Part shown: positions 24,387 to 40,498 of the stretch, one piece after another | How the letters are laid out: every line of letters starts with the position of its first letter | Numbering within the stretch: the stretch's first letter is position 1 | Source of the DNA: Nephromyces sp. MM_2019 | Taxonomy: Eukaryota; Apicomplexa; Aconoidasida; Nephromycida | Length of the DNA stretch: 64,000 nt | NCBI GenBank assembly: GCA_015657535.1 | Contig: JADHZB010001227.1 | Location: 1 to 64,000, forward strand | Reading direction: 5' to 3' | Program-made: the position numbers and the translations under genes | The notes under the pieces: generated by a model | Database searches by the model: none | Seen by the model: only the letters and a program-made list of their open reading frames with translations | What the model was told of the DNA's origin: nothing

Positions 24387-26534
24387 ATAGGTTACTTAAT
24401 CGATAATTTCCTTCTTATTGTGCCATCTTATAACAGCTATAAAATAATTAGACTTTAACTCCGCTTTTAAATAGTAATGAGCTCCCGAATTATGAGGTCT
24501 TAAACCCAAAACAAGTCACAGAGCAGAAAGACAATTTTGAATAGATTAAAATTAGACTGTCCTATACATTTTTATGCTGATGAAAAGATAATTTCGGGAA
24601 TATGATTTTTTTTTACTTCAAAATACAATTTTTGTTGATATAAAGCCCAAAATATATATTATAAAATCTATCCCAAAGATAATGACCTAAGTAATCCCAT
24701 TTATAACTCCTAGGTTATACTCCAGATAGTTTATAGTGCTTAGGTGTGAATTTTAAACTTGTTTAGCTACAAAAATTTATGCTACCTACAACACCCCGAG
24801 CTAACGTAACTAAAAATTTTTGGTCCAAATTGCTTTATCTACTATAAATTTCATTCTAAAGTAATTATTTAGGCTTGGAAAATTGAAACTTTGACAGAAC
24901 AATTTTATTTGATGAAGATCCTAAATTCTGTTAATGGTAAGCATCTTGTTAGTTTTCTGAAAAATTTTGATACTAAAAAGGAGATGTTATATGTCCTATG
25001 AACACTAAGGACTCTCACACACTTTTCCAAATGTCAATATGACTAAGCACGTACTCAGACCAATATCTTCTAAAATATAAATCATAGGAAATTCTTAAAA
25101 GATTACAAATAGTATCTAGATAGCCATATACACTAAAATCTAAAGAGATAAAAAGTTTTAACTAATTAAGAATTTGTGGAATTAGCAAGGTACCTATGCA
25201 TAATTTATTACACTAGTGTTAAAGATATTTAGTATAAGTAATCTATTTTACACCTGAGATTGATTAGATTAAGAAAGATGTTTACCAAATTATTGACTTC
25301 TTTATTTTATTATGAACCACTAGCTAGCTACAGATATATTTTATTAATAAGCTTTATGAACTTACTCATTTTTCATCAATAGTCATTACTTATTAAATTT
25401 TAACTAAACATTTTTAATTTCAGTTTTGTTTTATAGAATTTTTATGAAATTAAAGATTGTATTAACAGGGCCAAATTTGTATTTTTATCAAACTTGGATA
25501 AAAAATTCATCAAATTAATAAAATAAGTGTAGCATTAAGAAAATGAAAATATACTTTGCTAAAAAAATTCAAATTCCAAAAAGAAATGAAACAAGATAAT
25601 ATTCCAATATAATTTAACGCTTTCAAATTCTAGACGAACAAAGTGTTATGCAATCCTATACTAAACAGAGTGAAGATACGAGAATATTCTATAGATAGAA
25701 TTCTAAAAGATCTTTGCCCTTTTTGATGTGTGTGTGTGTGTCTTTGTTGAGATACTCCTTGGGTTTTCTATATAGCGGTGAATTTATAATCCAAACGTCA
25801 ATATGTAGTTAATGCACACAGCTTATTACTATCCAATTTTCTAGATATGTTTTTAATTTCATTGGAAATGCAAGTGGCCTAACTTATAATTAAACTTTTA
25901 CGCATTTAGCAATAAGCTTATGCACTCCCTTCTATCAAACATTGACCGATTTCATTAGCTTATGATATACTGTTTGGTATATTAAGCTTTTGAACTCCTT
26001 AATTTTTCATTTAGCTCAGTAAATATTTTTGAATCAGGAATATTTTTTTCTTTTAATTAACTATTTATGTATTTATAATTATACCTTCATTCTGTACTAT
26101 TATTAGACAAATAAGTTATTTATTAATTGTATACATAATTATTTCTTACTTTTTCTTGAACACAAAGCACTACTACTTTAAGTTTATCACTTTTGAGTAT
26201 ATTTAATACTCTTGAGAATAGACTTGAGCACCCAAACCAATTTCTTTTAAGTTTTCTGGAAAACTTAGGGAGTTAGCTTGCCAGGTACTTATGAATAAAT
26301 AACACATTAGAAGCTCAATGAGATACAATATAAAAAAGGTAACATTTGCAGACATTAACACTAACAAATCCTCCTAAGGGTGTAACTTGGTGTGACTCAA
26401 TTATATGGGAGCTTTTCTTTATTGCTTGCATTTTTTTAAAGCTAGATTTATAACAGTAAATTTTTTAAATCTCAGGAATATTCAAAAGCCAAGACATGAA
26501 ACACCTACATCTCTCCTGATCTAACTTAGCAAAA
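24387..26534 (+). other. Intergenic spacer
   Basis: About 2.1 kb of very AT-rich DNA between APC2 and the GAF-bZIP gene. It contains a short (TG) run near 25728-25740. No coding exon recognised on either strand. Confidence 0.5.
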
Positions 26535-27882
26535 ATGGAAATAAATAATCAAAGTGCACCCAATCCAGAAGCGTTTTATTCCGCTGCAATGTCCATATTT
26601 AATGCTTGCTTAGAAGATGGCTCTTTCGTTGCATTTGATTGTTGGAGCTGGGATAGTAACACCGGGCACATAAAATATGTCTCTACGTAATCAATCATTT
26701 TATTAATGCTTAAATGTATATTCAATAAAATTAGGCTTTTGTTTTCATAATGACTATATTAAATAAATATATCCTACTTAAAGAGCTTGTAAAAAATTCT
26801 ACCAAAATTTTAATAATAGGTTTCATTATGAATTAGACTCTTCATTATACGTATGGATGCTTGAAAGTGCGGCAAGGTATTTTAAAATCGGAGAAGTAAG
26901 TTACCTAGACATTTTGACATAAAAATAGGGTATAACAATAAAGTTAATATTTATGGAAAAGTTGACTTTAAAATTACGATAAACTCCAATCCATAAATTA
27001 ATACATATATTATCCTAAACTTAAATTACTACTTAGGACCTCCCAGGAAGAGTTTTTCAGAACGGTACATATGAAGAATGTACAGACATATCTGCCCTTG
27101 CACCTGTTAGTAAAAAATAATAGATAGAACCATTTAGTTTCTTTTATACTACGCCTCTACACAATACTTAAAAAATGTTTCAACTTTGATCATTAGGAAA
27201 AAGATGTTTTTAGTCGTAAACAAAAGGCAATTCAGAACAATCTTTGCACCTACCTAGGGGTACCGATTTTTAAAAATATGGGAAATTGTGCTACAGTCAG
27301 TTATGTACTGGCATTTTATGGCAAAGAAAAACCCAAAGACTACTTTGAATGGTCAAACAAGGTAACCAAAGTCCTCGATCGAATGTACTCTAATATTCAC
27401 ATGTGTGAGTGGATGGATTTTAGACTTTGTAAGTCTTCATTTAAATGTTTGAAAAATTGAATCCGCAAAAAATTCTGTAAATTATTAGCCCTTGAACAAG
27501 ATGGTAAAGCCAAAAGGACGAGAAAAAGGCGTCCTCAAATCAAACAAAAGTGTACAAGGAATGATGAAAATTGCCCATGCAGACTATGTATTGTGTAAGC
27601 TGATACTTGAAATTTCGCAGCTATCTAAATTGGAGTGATTTTTATACCTGTTTGCTAAATATTAGAAAACGAAACAATAGAGAGTATGCTCGTCGATCTC
27701 AGCGTCGTCGGGCTCAAGCTGTGGCTGAACTTCCTGTTCTACATGAAAAGATCCAGAAACAAAACCAAGAAATAAGAGAACTTAGTAGAAACAATGAGGA
27801 ACTTAGAAAAATGCTAATGCAAGCAGTTCAAACAATTAGGAATCTCAATTCGAGAGATTGTGAAATCTTTCCTAGTTGCTGA
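26535..27882 (+). CDS. GAF-like domain plus bZIP protein, putative transcription factor
   Basis: Six exons: 26535-26686, 26820-26895, 27037-27105, 27197-27428, 27489-27594 and 27666-27882 (or from 27621), about 283 aa. Exons 1-4 resemble a GAF domain: AMSIFNACLEDG, WMLESAARYFKIGEDLPGRV, FQNGTYEECTDISALAP, YLGVPIFKNMGNCATVSYVL and AFYGKE, in the order typical of GAF (LPGRV turn, then the xLGVPI strand). Exon 5 is basic and Cys-rich (KRTRKRRPQ, CTRNDENCPCRLC). Exon 6 carries the bZIP: NREYARRSQRRR, then heptad positions L, I, I, N, L (ELP, EKI, QEI, NNE, KML). The spacing basic motif-x9-L is canonical, but the normally invariant Arg eight residues after the Asn is Gln. The acceptor of the last intron is ambiguous; both choices stay in frame. 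Likely nuclear and DNA binding, perhaps controlled by a ligand of the GAF fold; that is inference. Confidence 0.7.
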
Positions 27883-29093
27883 ATTAACATCAAATTGTAA
27901 TTAAATTACTATCATGAGCACATATTTTAAAGTTATTATGTCCCAACTACCCAGTTTGAATTTATTTTTACAAAATTTAAGCTATATCTAGGATTAGGTG
28001 CATCATTAATTGAATTCTTTCATATTTATTACTATTTCTTTTGCTTCCAAAATGGCAATTTAAACACGCACTGAGAATAACTTGAGCTCTAAGGTCGGTT
28101 GAATCATTAAATCACTCGGCCTATTGTCCAAGCCTATGAGAAGCACTAGACGGCTTAGGTATACAACTATTCTTTAATTTAGGTTAACTGACAACATTAT
28201 TTGTATTCTATCATACCATATAACTATTTATTTCTACAGTCGAAAATTTTTAAAATAATTTTTACTATGATTATGTCTTAAATTTTTTCTATTTATGTGA
28301 ATTGGAAAATTCCAAGCAGCCACATTACCGAATTTGTATAAATTGAGCTTAATATTTGAAAATAGGTTCTCACATTTAAATATAAATCTCCTTACCACCG
28401 AGATATTTATTTTGATACACTCATAACACAAGTATGACCTTTTCAAGCTTGTTCAATGCTAACTATCACTTTCTGTTTACTAAATGAGTCACTAAATGAA
28501 CTCGAAGCAGAAAATATTATCATTTTATGTAACACTACCATTTTACTGGTGTAAATCCCCCTTTATTTCTGAAGTTTTTTTACCCGGACACACATCACTT
28601 AATCCACTCTAATTTTTACATTTTATAAATTTTGTATTTCTTTTATGTAAGAACTCTAAAACAACTAAAAATTGACAACTAAATAAAATATGACATTTAT
28701 GTTAAATGATTAAATTTATTGGATTTAGTATGAAATAGATAATAGTTTAGCTCAATTTCCTATGACCTTGATATTTTTCTTGCATAGCTAAACAAAGTCA
28801 ATCAGAATTATATCAAGGATCCTGGAGGTTATAAAAGGTTTTAAACTACATATTTGAAAGCACAAGGAAAACAAAGTTTGAGCCAAGCAATTTGTAAATA
28901 AAAGCACTGATTTTCTAATTGAAAGTTCAGGGCAAGTATACAAGCTTTAAACAAAAGTGTGGCTACGAAATTTAAATTTCTCACCATTTTACTTTTAATA
29001 AGAATTGGAAATGTGAATTATAGGCTCAAGTTCATTTGGGTCCTTGAAACAAACACAAATATGTTATATATTTGACTAAATATTTCTCATCAC
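27883..29093. other. Intergenic, no supported gene
   Basis: About 1.2 kb, AT-rich. Open stretches on the minus strand near 28.23-28.45 kb have no recognisable content and no linked exons. Confidence 0.4.
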
Positions 29094-29970
29094 CTTGTCT
29101 AAATGGATGTTTATTCCACCATCTTCAGGATTTTCAACAACTTTATCTAGTATCTTATCAGAGATTTAATAATAAAAAAAGAAAGCAAAGTAGGATATAC
29201 CAATTCCTGCTCTTCTTCAATAGTGGGTTCACCAGCAACTTCATTCCTCATAGATCCTTGATGCAAACATAAAATCTTTTCTGTTATTGCCTTCCACTAA
29301 ATTTACATTTTATATTTTATCTATAAAAAATCTGTCCTAATATTCACCCAAGCATCTCGACAAAGCATATTATCACAACTTTCAATAATCTTTTTCAGTT
29401 ATTAAAAGTACTTGCATTTTAGATTTACCAAAACAACTCTGGATCATTGTTTCCTTCGATAAACAGTAAGATCTAAAATCCTTTACTATTCTTGCTATTT
29501 AATTTTACCATGTCTTAAAGATATACACTTTTTTGAATCTGGTACTATTTCTATAGGAGTCTTTATGGAGTTTAATAGTATCTTCTCAGCAACTTGATCA
29601 TTCTTTGTAAACTCTAGTCTGTCTGAAAATTGTATTTATATTAGCTTGAGATTCTATATCTAGGTTAACCATGTTTTATTTTTGCATCAAAATGGCACTT
29701 ATCATTGAAATCCTGTGGAATCAAAACAACCTTATATCTTTTTAAAAAATATTCCTGAGAATTACTACTTTAGGATTTTTGATTTTTATCAGGCTCCCTG
29801 AATATTGCTATCAAAGGCTTCAAGGTGTTAACAGTTACGAATAAAGGTAAAATTACTTTGCTGCATGCATCTAATCGAGTTGAAAGAGAGTCTTTTAGAT
29901 TCAATTTTCTAAAACCATTGGAATAGTTATAACAGTATAATAAAATTGTAATTAGTTTAGAGAATGACAT
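29094..29970 (-). CDS. Possible secreted or organelle-targeted protein, unresolved exons
   Basis: The first exons join cleanly: 29857-29970 encodes a hydrophobic leader (MSFSKLITILLYCYNYS) and 37 more codons' worth of exon up to AAA|GTAATT, then 29670-29730 (VVLIPQDFNDKCHFDAKI) and an exon whose upper end is 29622 (RLEFTKNDQVAEKILLNSI). Further minus-strand segments with coding character follow (IIESCDNMLCRDAW, AGEPTIEEEQEL, ILDKVVENPEDGG) down to a donor-like site at 29094, but I could not join them in phase. The leader suggests entry to the secretory pathway, or the apicoplast if one is present. Family unknown. Treat the lower half as approximate. Confidence 0.35.
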
Positions 29971-30208
29971 CGTGATGGAAAAATTTTAAACTATAAATTT
30001 CAATTAAATATTTTACAATGTAAAAGCTTAAGTTTCTTAATGTATTTACAGTGGAATTGTTTTCATTTTCTAAAAAGAAATATCTTATTTTCAAGGCATT
30101 TGTAATGAATTCAAAAGTAATACAGTTTGCATTCCTGCAATTTATATGGGAGTTGTTTTCCAAACCATTTTATTTTTATTTTAATCTATAGTTCATAATG
30201 GGAGAGTT

Positions 30209-31247
30209 TTAGTTCCAATAATGGATTAATAGGAGAATAAAGATTGCTGAAGAAAGTATAATAATAATGCCAATAGAAACGTTTCTGTAATTAAAAGTGT
30301 GTAATTTCATTATTTAATATATAAATGTATGCTAAAATGTTTTACCTCGCAGAAAAAATATTTCTCAAAAAGCCTGAGAATGTAGTTGGGTTCTCAGGAG
30401 GTTCTTGGGGGTCTGTATTCCTAAGTAAATGTCTGGGGAGAAGTAGAGAAGAGGTAGAATAGTTTTTATGTAGGTTGCAATTCTTTATATCTACCTAGCA
30501 TTTAAAGAAGCTCTAAAAATAATGTCAAATGGCCTAACAGTAACTGAAGGGATAAGTTGTTCAGTATAACCTGTACGCATTGGTTCCCTGAGAAAATATT
30601 GTTTTAGGTAAAAAAAAAATTTGGGTGAGTTTCCTTTTTAGGGAATTTCTGAGATATTTCATTATTCAAATGCCTTAACCTTTCAATTTCTTCGGTATAA
30701 TGTTGTTCTTGCAATGGTACGTAATAGTTGGTATCATGTTGCGTCATTAATTGGTTGTGATGTTGTTCTTCGTTATTCCTTGTCATTTCTTGCATCCGCT
30801 CATCATACTGCTCTTTCTCTAAATCAAACGGATATAGTTCTTCATATGGCCTGTCTACTCCTTGGGACGCCCACACTATTCGTTCTTCGTGAGACCTTGG
30901 CATTGCTTGCACCATCCAGCGTTTTTCTTTTTCTTCTTCAATTTTCTGGTTATAAATATAAGTTTAGATTATTTAAAGAGTTAATACAAAAGATGGATTT
31001 CGAGTGAAATTAGAAGTAAAGATTCTCAAAGAGTTAGATAAAAGTCATTTTGATTTTGTATATAAATAACCTGTGGTTCTTCTAAGTCTTCTAAATATTG
31101 TTTGTTCTGCTCATCGAGTCTTTTTTGGTAACGTTCTCGGTGTTTTTTCCTGTATTCCTGTAATGTGAGTGCCATAATCTCAGCGCCTGATTTTTTGGTA
31201 TCATGATCCTCGTTGCTTGGCAGGTTTTGCCAATTTTGATCAGACAT
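30209..31247 (-). CDS. Charged protein with C-terminal membrane anchor
   Basis: Exon 1 (31071-31247, ATG SDQNWQNLPSNED) and exon 2 (upper end 30945) encode about 150 highly charged residues rich in Glu, Gln, Arg and Lys, with a conserved-looking core (WMVQAMPRSHEERIVW, YEELYPFDLEKEQYDERMQE). Further down, an exon near 30348-30420 (TDPQEPPENPTTFSGFLRNI) joins in phase 2 to the exon ending at 30209, which encodes a hydrophobic helix (VSIGIIIILSSAIFILLLI) and stops six bases-worth of residues later (HYWN). That is the layout of a tail-anchored protein. The junction between exon 2 and the anchor exons is not solved: a possible tiny exon near 30552-30568 would fit. If the anchor exons belong elsewhere, the gene would end at a stop at 30604. 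No family recognised. Confidence 0.5.
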
Positions 31248-32319
31248 CTTTTTTAAGGTGCGAGTTGATAATAGTAAAAATACTATATACAAACTTTGTA
31301 CCTGCTATGATTATTATAAATCGTCTGAAACTTGATGACCTTGTAGTTTGATTATAATAGATTGTATTCAATTAAGTTTAGTCACAAGCATTAAATTACT
31401 ACTTGCCAAAAAGTTGATTTATGTAATCCTCCTATAAGTGAAAGGTTGGTTTCGGTAAGTATAAGGAATATTGAAATTTAAACGGCAATAAAATTTAGGC
31501 CCTCGTTTTCTCAGTTGTAATCTTAAGGTTACAGAAATAAGTACAAAATAAATCTTATCCCATGTGTTAATTAGCAATAGTCAGTTTATTAAATCAATTC
31601 CTTTAAGAGACTATAAATACCGACAGGGCAGTCTACAACTTTATGATAGATTAGCTATACGTGAGGGATAGTATGCAGGTATTTCAAAAGCTCAAAATTT
31701 CGAGGTTTTATGAATGAATAGATAATTACCTAAAATATATCTGAAGAGCTTTTTCCAAATGAATAAAAGCTTATAGACATATGAGAAAGAGTGTTTTGTT
31801 TTTTTTTACAAATTTGTATCTAACCTGCTATAGGTAAAATATGAAATATATGTACTTTCAAGCATATACGTTTCCACCTCCTTTTGAATATAAAAGTGAA
31901 CTAACTATATTCTAGCTGTAAGATAAAGAAAGGCTAATTGCTGGGATTAATATGGAAATTTTGACTACCCTTAGTTTAACTTGTTTCTCAACATATTGAA
32001 GCCTTACTTACTATTTTTAGCTTTACTGATCCACATTTTTTGATAAGAGCTTTTAAAACAAGTGCTCTCATTTTTACAACTGCAACAATACTCAATACGA
32101 TGTTAATATCTCTATCACTAATGTTTTATAACAAATGTGTATAAATAAGACTCTATTGATCAAAATTCCTTAATTGATTAGACTTTTTAAATCAATGTTA
32201 ACCCAAATTACTTGAGTGATTGCTTACTAATAATTTACTTTTCAAAATTATGAATCACTTGAAGATGATATAAATCAATTCAAATTTTTATGATTTAATA
32301 GTTCCACCAAAGTTCAATA
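31248..32319. other. Divergent intergenic region
   Basis: About 1.1 kb between the tail-anchored candidate (-) and HUS1 (+). AT-rich, nothing else seen. Confidence 0.5.
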
Positions 32320-34662
32320 ATGAGGTTTAGGGCACAATTTCGAAAGGATGCATTACCCTCTTTATTAGGTTATTATAAATGATTCATTTATTACACATTT
32401 GGAAAGTCTACCTGCTCATTTATGAAACAACAACCCTTAAATATATTTCTCAGGTGTTATATCATCACTCGCTAAGCTTAGCAAATTGCAAAAAGCTGAT
32501 GATTTTATCAGCTTTATGAGGCTTAGTCATAATAAAATAAATATTAGTGTCCGCAACGTCGATCACATTGAAGTATACAGCGAATTTTCTACGGTATATA
32601 TGCTTTATGTAAATAACCATTATATTTATTATATACTCTAACACTAATCTTATCACTATTTATCACTAAGTAAAATGGCAACTTAGATATGGGATTAAAG
32701 TTTGCATTTGGTATATAAGATGACAATAATCATACTATAACATAAATAGTAGCTTTTGCCTATACGATTTTTAATAAGCGATGTTTCAGATTTTCAACTT
32801 TGCTTTATAACATTTATATGATCATCAGCTACCAGAGACACAGACATTTCTAAATTTAAATAATCTATCAAATTGCACTTCTATAGGGCTCCAGTGTGTA
32901 AAAGCACAAATTGATAGTTCTATATTTTAGAAATTAGTATCCATGTAACAATTATTTAGCCACATCTCATAAACCTTCGTGATTTCTACAGAGTGAAATA
33001 TTTCTCCCTGAATATTTCTTAGAGAGTAAAAGGCAAAACCAAATTGCATTATCTTTACAATTACAAAACCTTTATGAAGCTTTGAAATCTGGATCAATAT
33101 GTGATGAAATAAATGTCAAATTATCTCAGTAAGTTATACATTACATGAGTAATCAAGGCGTTCGAATCATGTCATTTTATTTTTTACAAAAATCTCAATT
33201 ATCTATTATAGGCGTGATGGCCAAGCGGTGCTTTCATTCGAATTTCGTGACCCTTCATTGGAGAGCATTTTGATTACACAAGTAAAAATTCAAAGAATAG
33301 CTTATACTTCTCCACAACTATGACACATATTTCGATCTTCCAAATCTTGAAAAACTTAACCAATCTGAAGATTGGTATTTTATCAATATATATTTACTGA
33401 TTTAGCTGATTTTCCTTCAGAATTAGCCACGCTTAGATACCAATTTTATGTGAATTAATGTTTAAATAATTTCTTCACACTAAGTGATGAATAAATAATG
33501 TATCTTTGTACTTATATTCTCAACATCATAATATTACGAATGTTTTAGGATTGCCCTGTACAACCTCTTACTGGTGATGAATTCGAATTAACAGCCATTC
33601 CTGAGATTCCACCTTGTGAGGTATCAGAAAAATAATTAAAATTACATATAAGCTATTGTGAATTTACATAATGCACATTTCCAGTGGAACATTGAATTAC
33701 CCAAAACAAAAAATGTACTCAACATTTTAGCACATTCTCAAAAGATAGGTAATTTGCTCCAGACGCACATACTTGAAGTGTAACCCTTTAGAATTTTTTG
33801 TTTATATTTTTATTAAATAGGAAGCGACATCATACAGTTAAAAGTTAGTAACGTAAATCAAGAGAAAAACGATTGTGAAATTGCCATATCAAGTGGTTTG
33901 TGAAATCTCTAATTTAAACATGGACAATAAATGAAATATAAATTAGAAACTACATAATCTATAAAGTACTTTTACACTTTCCAAATTTTATGATCAGATT
34001 CCACATTGGTGACAATCAATACTAGGATTACACATTGTAAAGTATATCCTAAATCAAGTTAGCCGAAAAATATTCAAGTCTATAATGACTAAATACCATT
34101 TAAAGAATTTTTATATTCTAATTCAATTGATGACTTGTTAATTTCTTATTCTTTCAACCTCTAAGATTACCTATATATTTATAGGTTTATTCTTGTGTAT
34201 ACATTTTCTTTCTATTTCTCTAGTGGAACAAAACCTTGTTAAGATTCAAAGAAATTTTAAGACAAGAAGAATTCAAAATGCATTAAAGGTAACTTCAATA
34301 TTTCAAATTAATTTCCACAAAATAATTTTGTATTTATATGTATAAATCGCTCTATAGGTAGCATATGATTCTTCATTAGTTTCTGGACAACCAAAATTTA
34401 TTATGTTGGGTAATTTCAAAAATTATATGGTGTCTATTCCATCTGAATATCATTCTAGTATATAATTTATCATAGCAATCCCGAATGATGAGGAAACTGA
34501 CCCATGGATGTGCATCTTAGCCTCAATCAGTTCGGTAGATAAATAATTTATATAACACTTTATGTTTTCTGGTAAATGTATTTCTATTCATTTCTTACTT
34601 TTATTCAGCTTGAAACAGGATTATTAACTTGTGTACTTCCCTCACAAATAGATTATAATTGA
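32320..34662 (+). CDS. HUS1: HUS1, subunit of the 9-1-1 checkpoint clamp
   Basis: Eleven small exons: 32320-32368, 32454-32593, 32992-33128, 33212-33281, 33549-33620, 33685-33748, 33821-33895 (or 33892), 34224-34288, 34358-34409, 34476-34534 and 34609-34662. All phases match and the product is about 278 aa, against 280 in human HUS1. The start MRFRAQF matches the family start MKFRAKI. LAKLSKLQKADDFISF, NKINISVRN, FLPEYFLES, LSLQLQNLYEALKSG and VLSFEFRDPS follow the first PCNA-like half. WNIELPKTKNVLNILAH with IIQLKVSN, and WMCILASISS near the end, follow the second half. With RAD9 and RAD1, HUS1 forms a ring loaded at damaged DNA to activate ATR signalling. Each exon is too short to stand out alone, so this gene is easily missed. 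The donor of exon 7 is ambiguous by three bases. Confidence 0.85.
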
Positions 34663-34819
34663 ATTGCATAAAATTTTATTATTATGAACTCAATAATGAG
34701 TATCTTTACTGTATTAAAATTTTGAAATAAATATTTTTCTTCCTATTTACTAATATTATTATAACAAGAGTTTATGTATGACCACAAAATTTAGTCATTA
34801 TATAGAATGATTATTCTTG

Positions 34820-39448
<4,629 letters not shown>

Positions 39449-40498
39449 TTTTGAATTGGTGGTATAAATAATGTTCTAGAAGCCTCTTCTATGAATATTT
39501 TAAAATTAATAAATATGGCTAAAAATGATTATTCTCCAATCTTTATACATCGTGCTGAGTTTGTTTCCAAAGATCTGATGATTTCATATGCTATTCCTTA
39601 TGTTGTCATAATCTACATTGATTCGATATTATGTAGCCTGGAATTATTCCCTGTGAGAATTATATAATTTTGGGTATAAGCAAGTGAATCATTGTGTTAT
39701 ATGTAGTTTATAAAGTCTATATAAAAATGTAATTAATGTTTTATTAAATAAGCTTTTGCTGTTTGCTTCTAGCTTATGTATTTGTTTATAATATAAAGGG
39801 TTACGTATCTTAACAATTTTAAACACTTGTTTAAGCATTATACATATAATTAAGATATACTTGCTTGTGAGTAATGAAGGATGGTCATGATTATCGACTT
39901 GCTAAAGTAATAATTGATTAGGTTTATTGTTATTTGCTTGTGTTTCGTTCTGAATATTCAGAAATTATTAAAATTCGAAATAATTATAACTCGCTTTTCA
40001 AAATATTATTTACTTAATTAAATTTTCAACTGTTTAATGTGTTTATTTATCAATCAATAAAAATGTTAGCGCTTGGCAAACTATTGCATATATATATACA
40101 AGTGTTAGGAAGTTGTAGTACATATAATGACTATATAATAGCCTGAAACACATTAAAATAATTTAATCTACCTTGCATATAAGAATACGTTAAATTAGAT
40201 GCTTTGTATTTTGTTTGAAGAATTATGAAGTTATAAATGTAAGCTTTTTGATTTGCATATAAGCATGCTTAACTCATATTATGTTATTTTAATTTGGATT
40301 ACCTAACATGTTATGGTTTAAAGCTAACATTTAAAACATTTAGATTGAATAAAGCAGACATTATATTTAATCTTAAATTAACCAGAGGTGAATAAAACAG
40401 TTATCTACAAAAGTGCTATTTTAGTGTACACAGATTTGACAACACTACACCATCATAATCATCAACTGGTTATTAAAAATATCGCACATATACAAATA
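39449..40498. other. Divergent intergenic region
   Basis: About 1 kb between DHX35 (-) and the SDR-like gene (+). AT-rich, no gene or structured element seen. Confidence 0.5.

Noticed and set aside
25728..25741. Short (TG)n run
   Set aside because: Too short to be more than a minor simple repeat.
28060..28160. Stretch with GGTTGAATC resembling a tRNA T-arm
   Set aside because: No matching acceptor stem or anticodon arm could be folded around it.
28234..28446. Minus-strand open frame of 70 codons
   Set aside because: Composition is like translated AT-rich spacer and no exon joins it in phase.
29072..29272. Plus-strand open frame of 66 codons
   Set aside because: It overlaps minus-strand segments with better coding character and splice sites and shows no motif.
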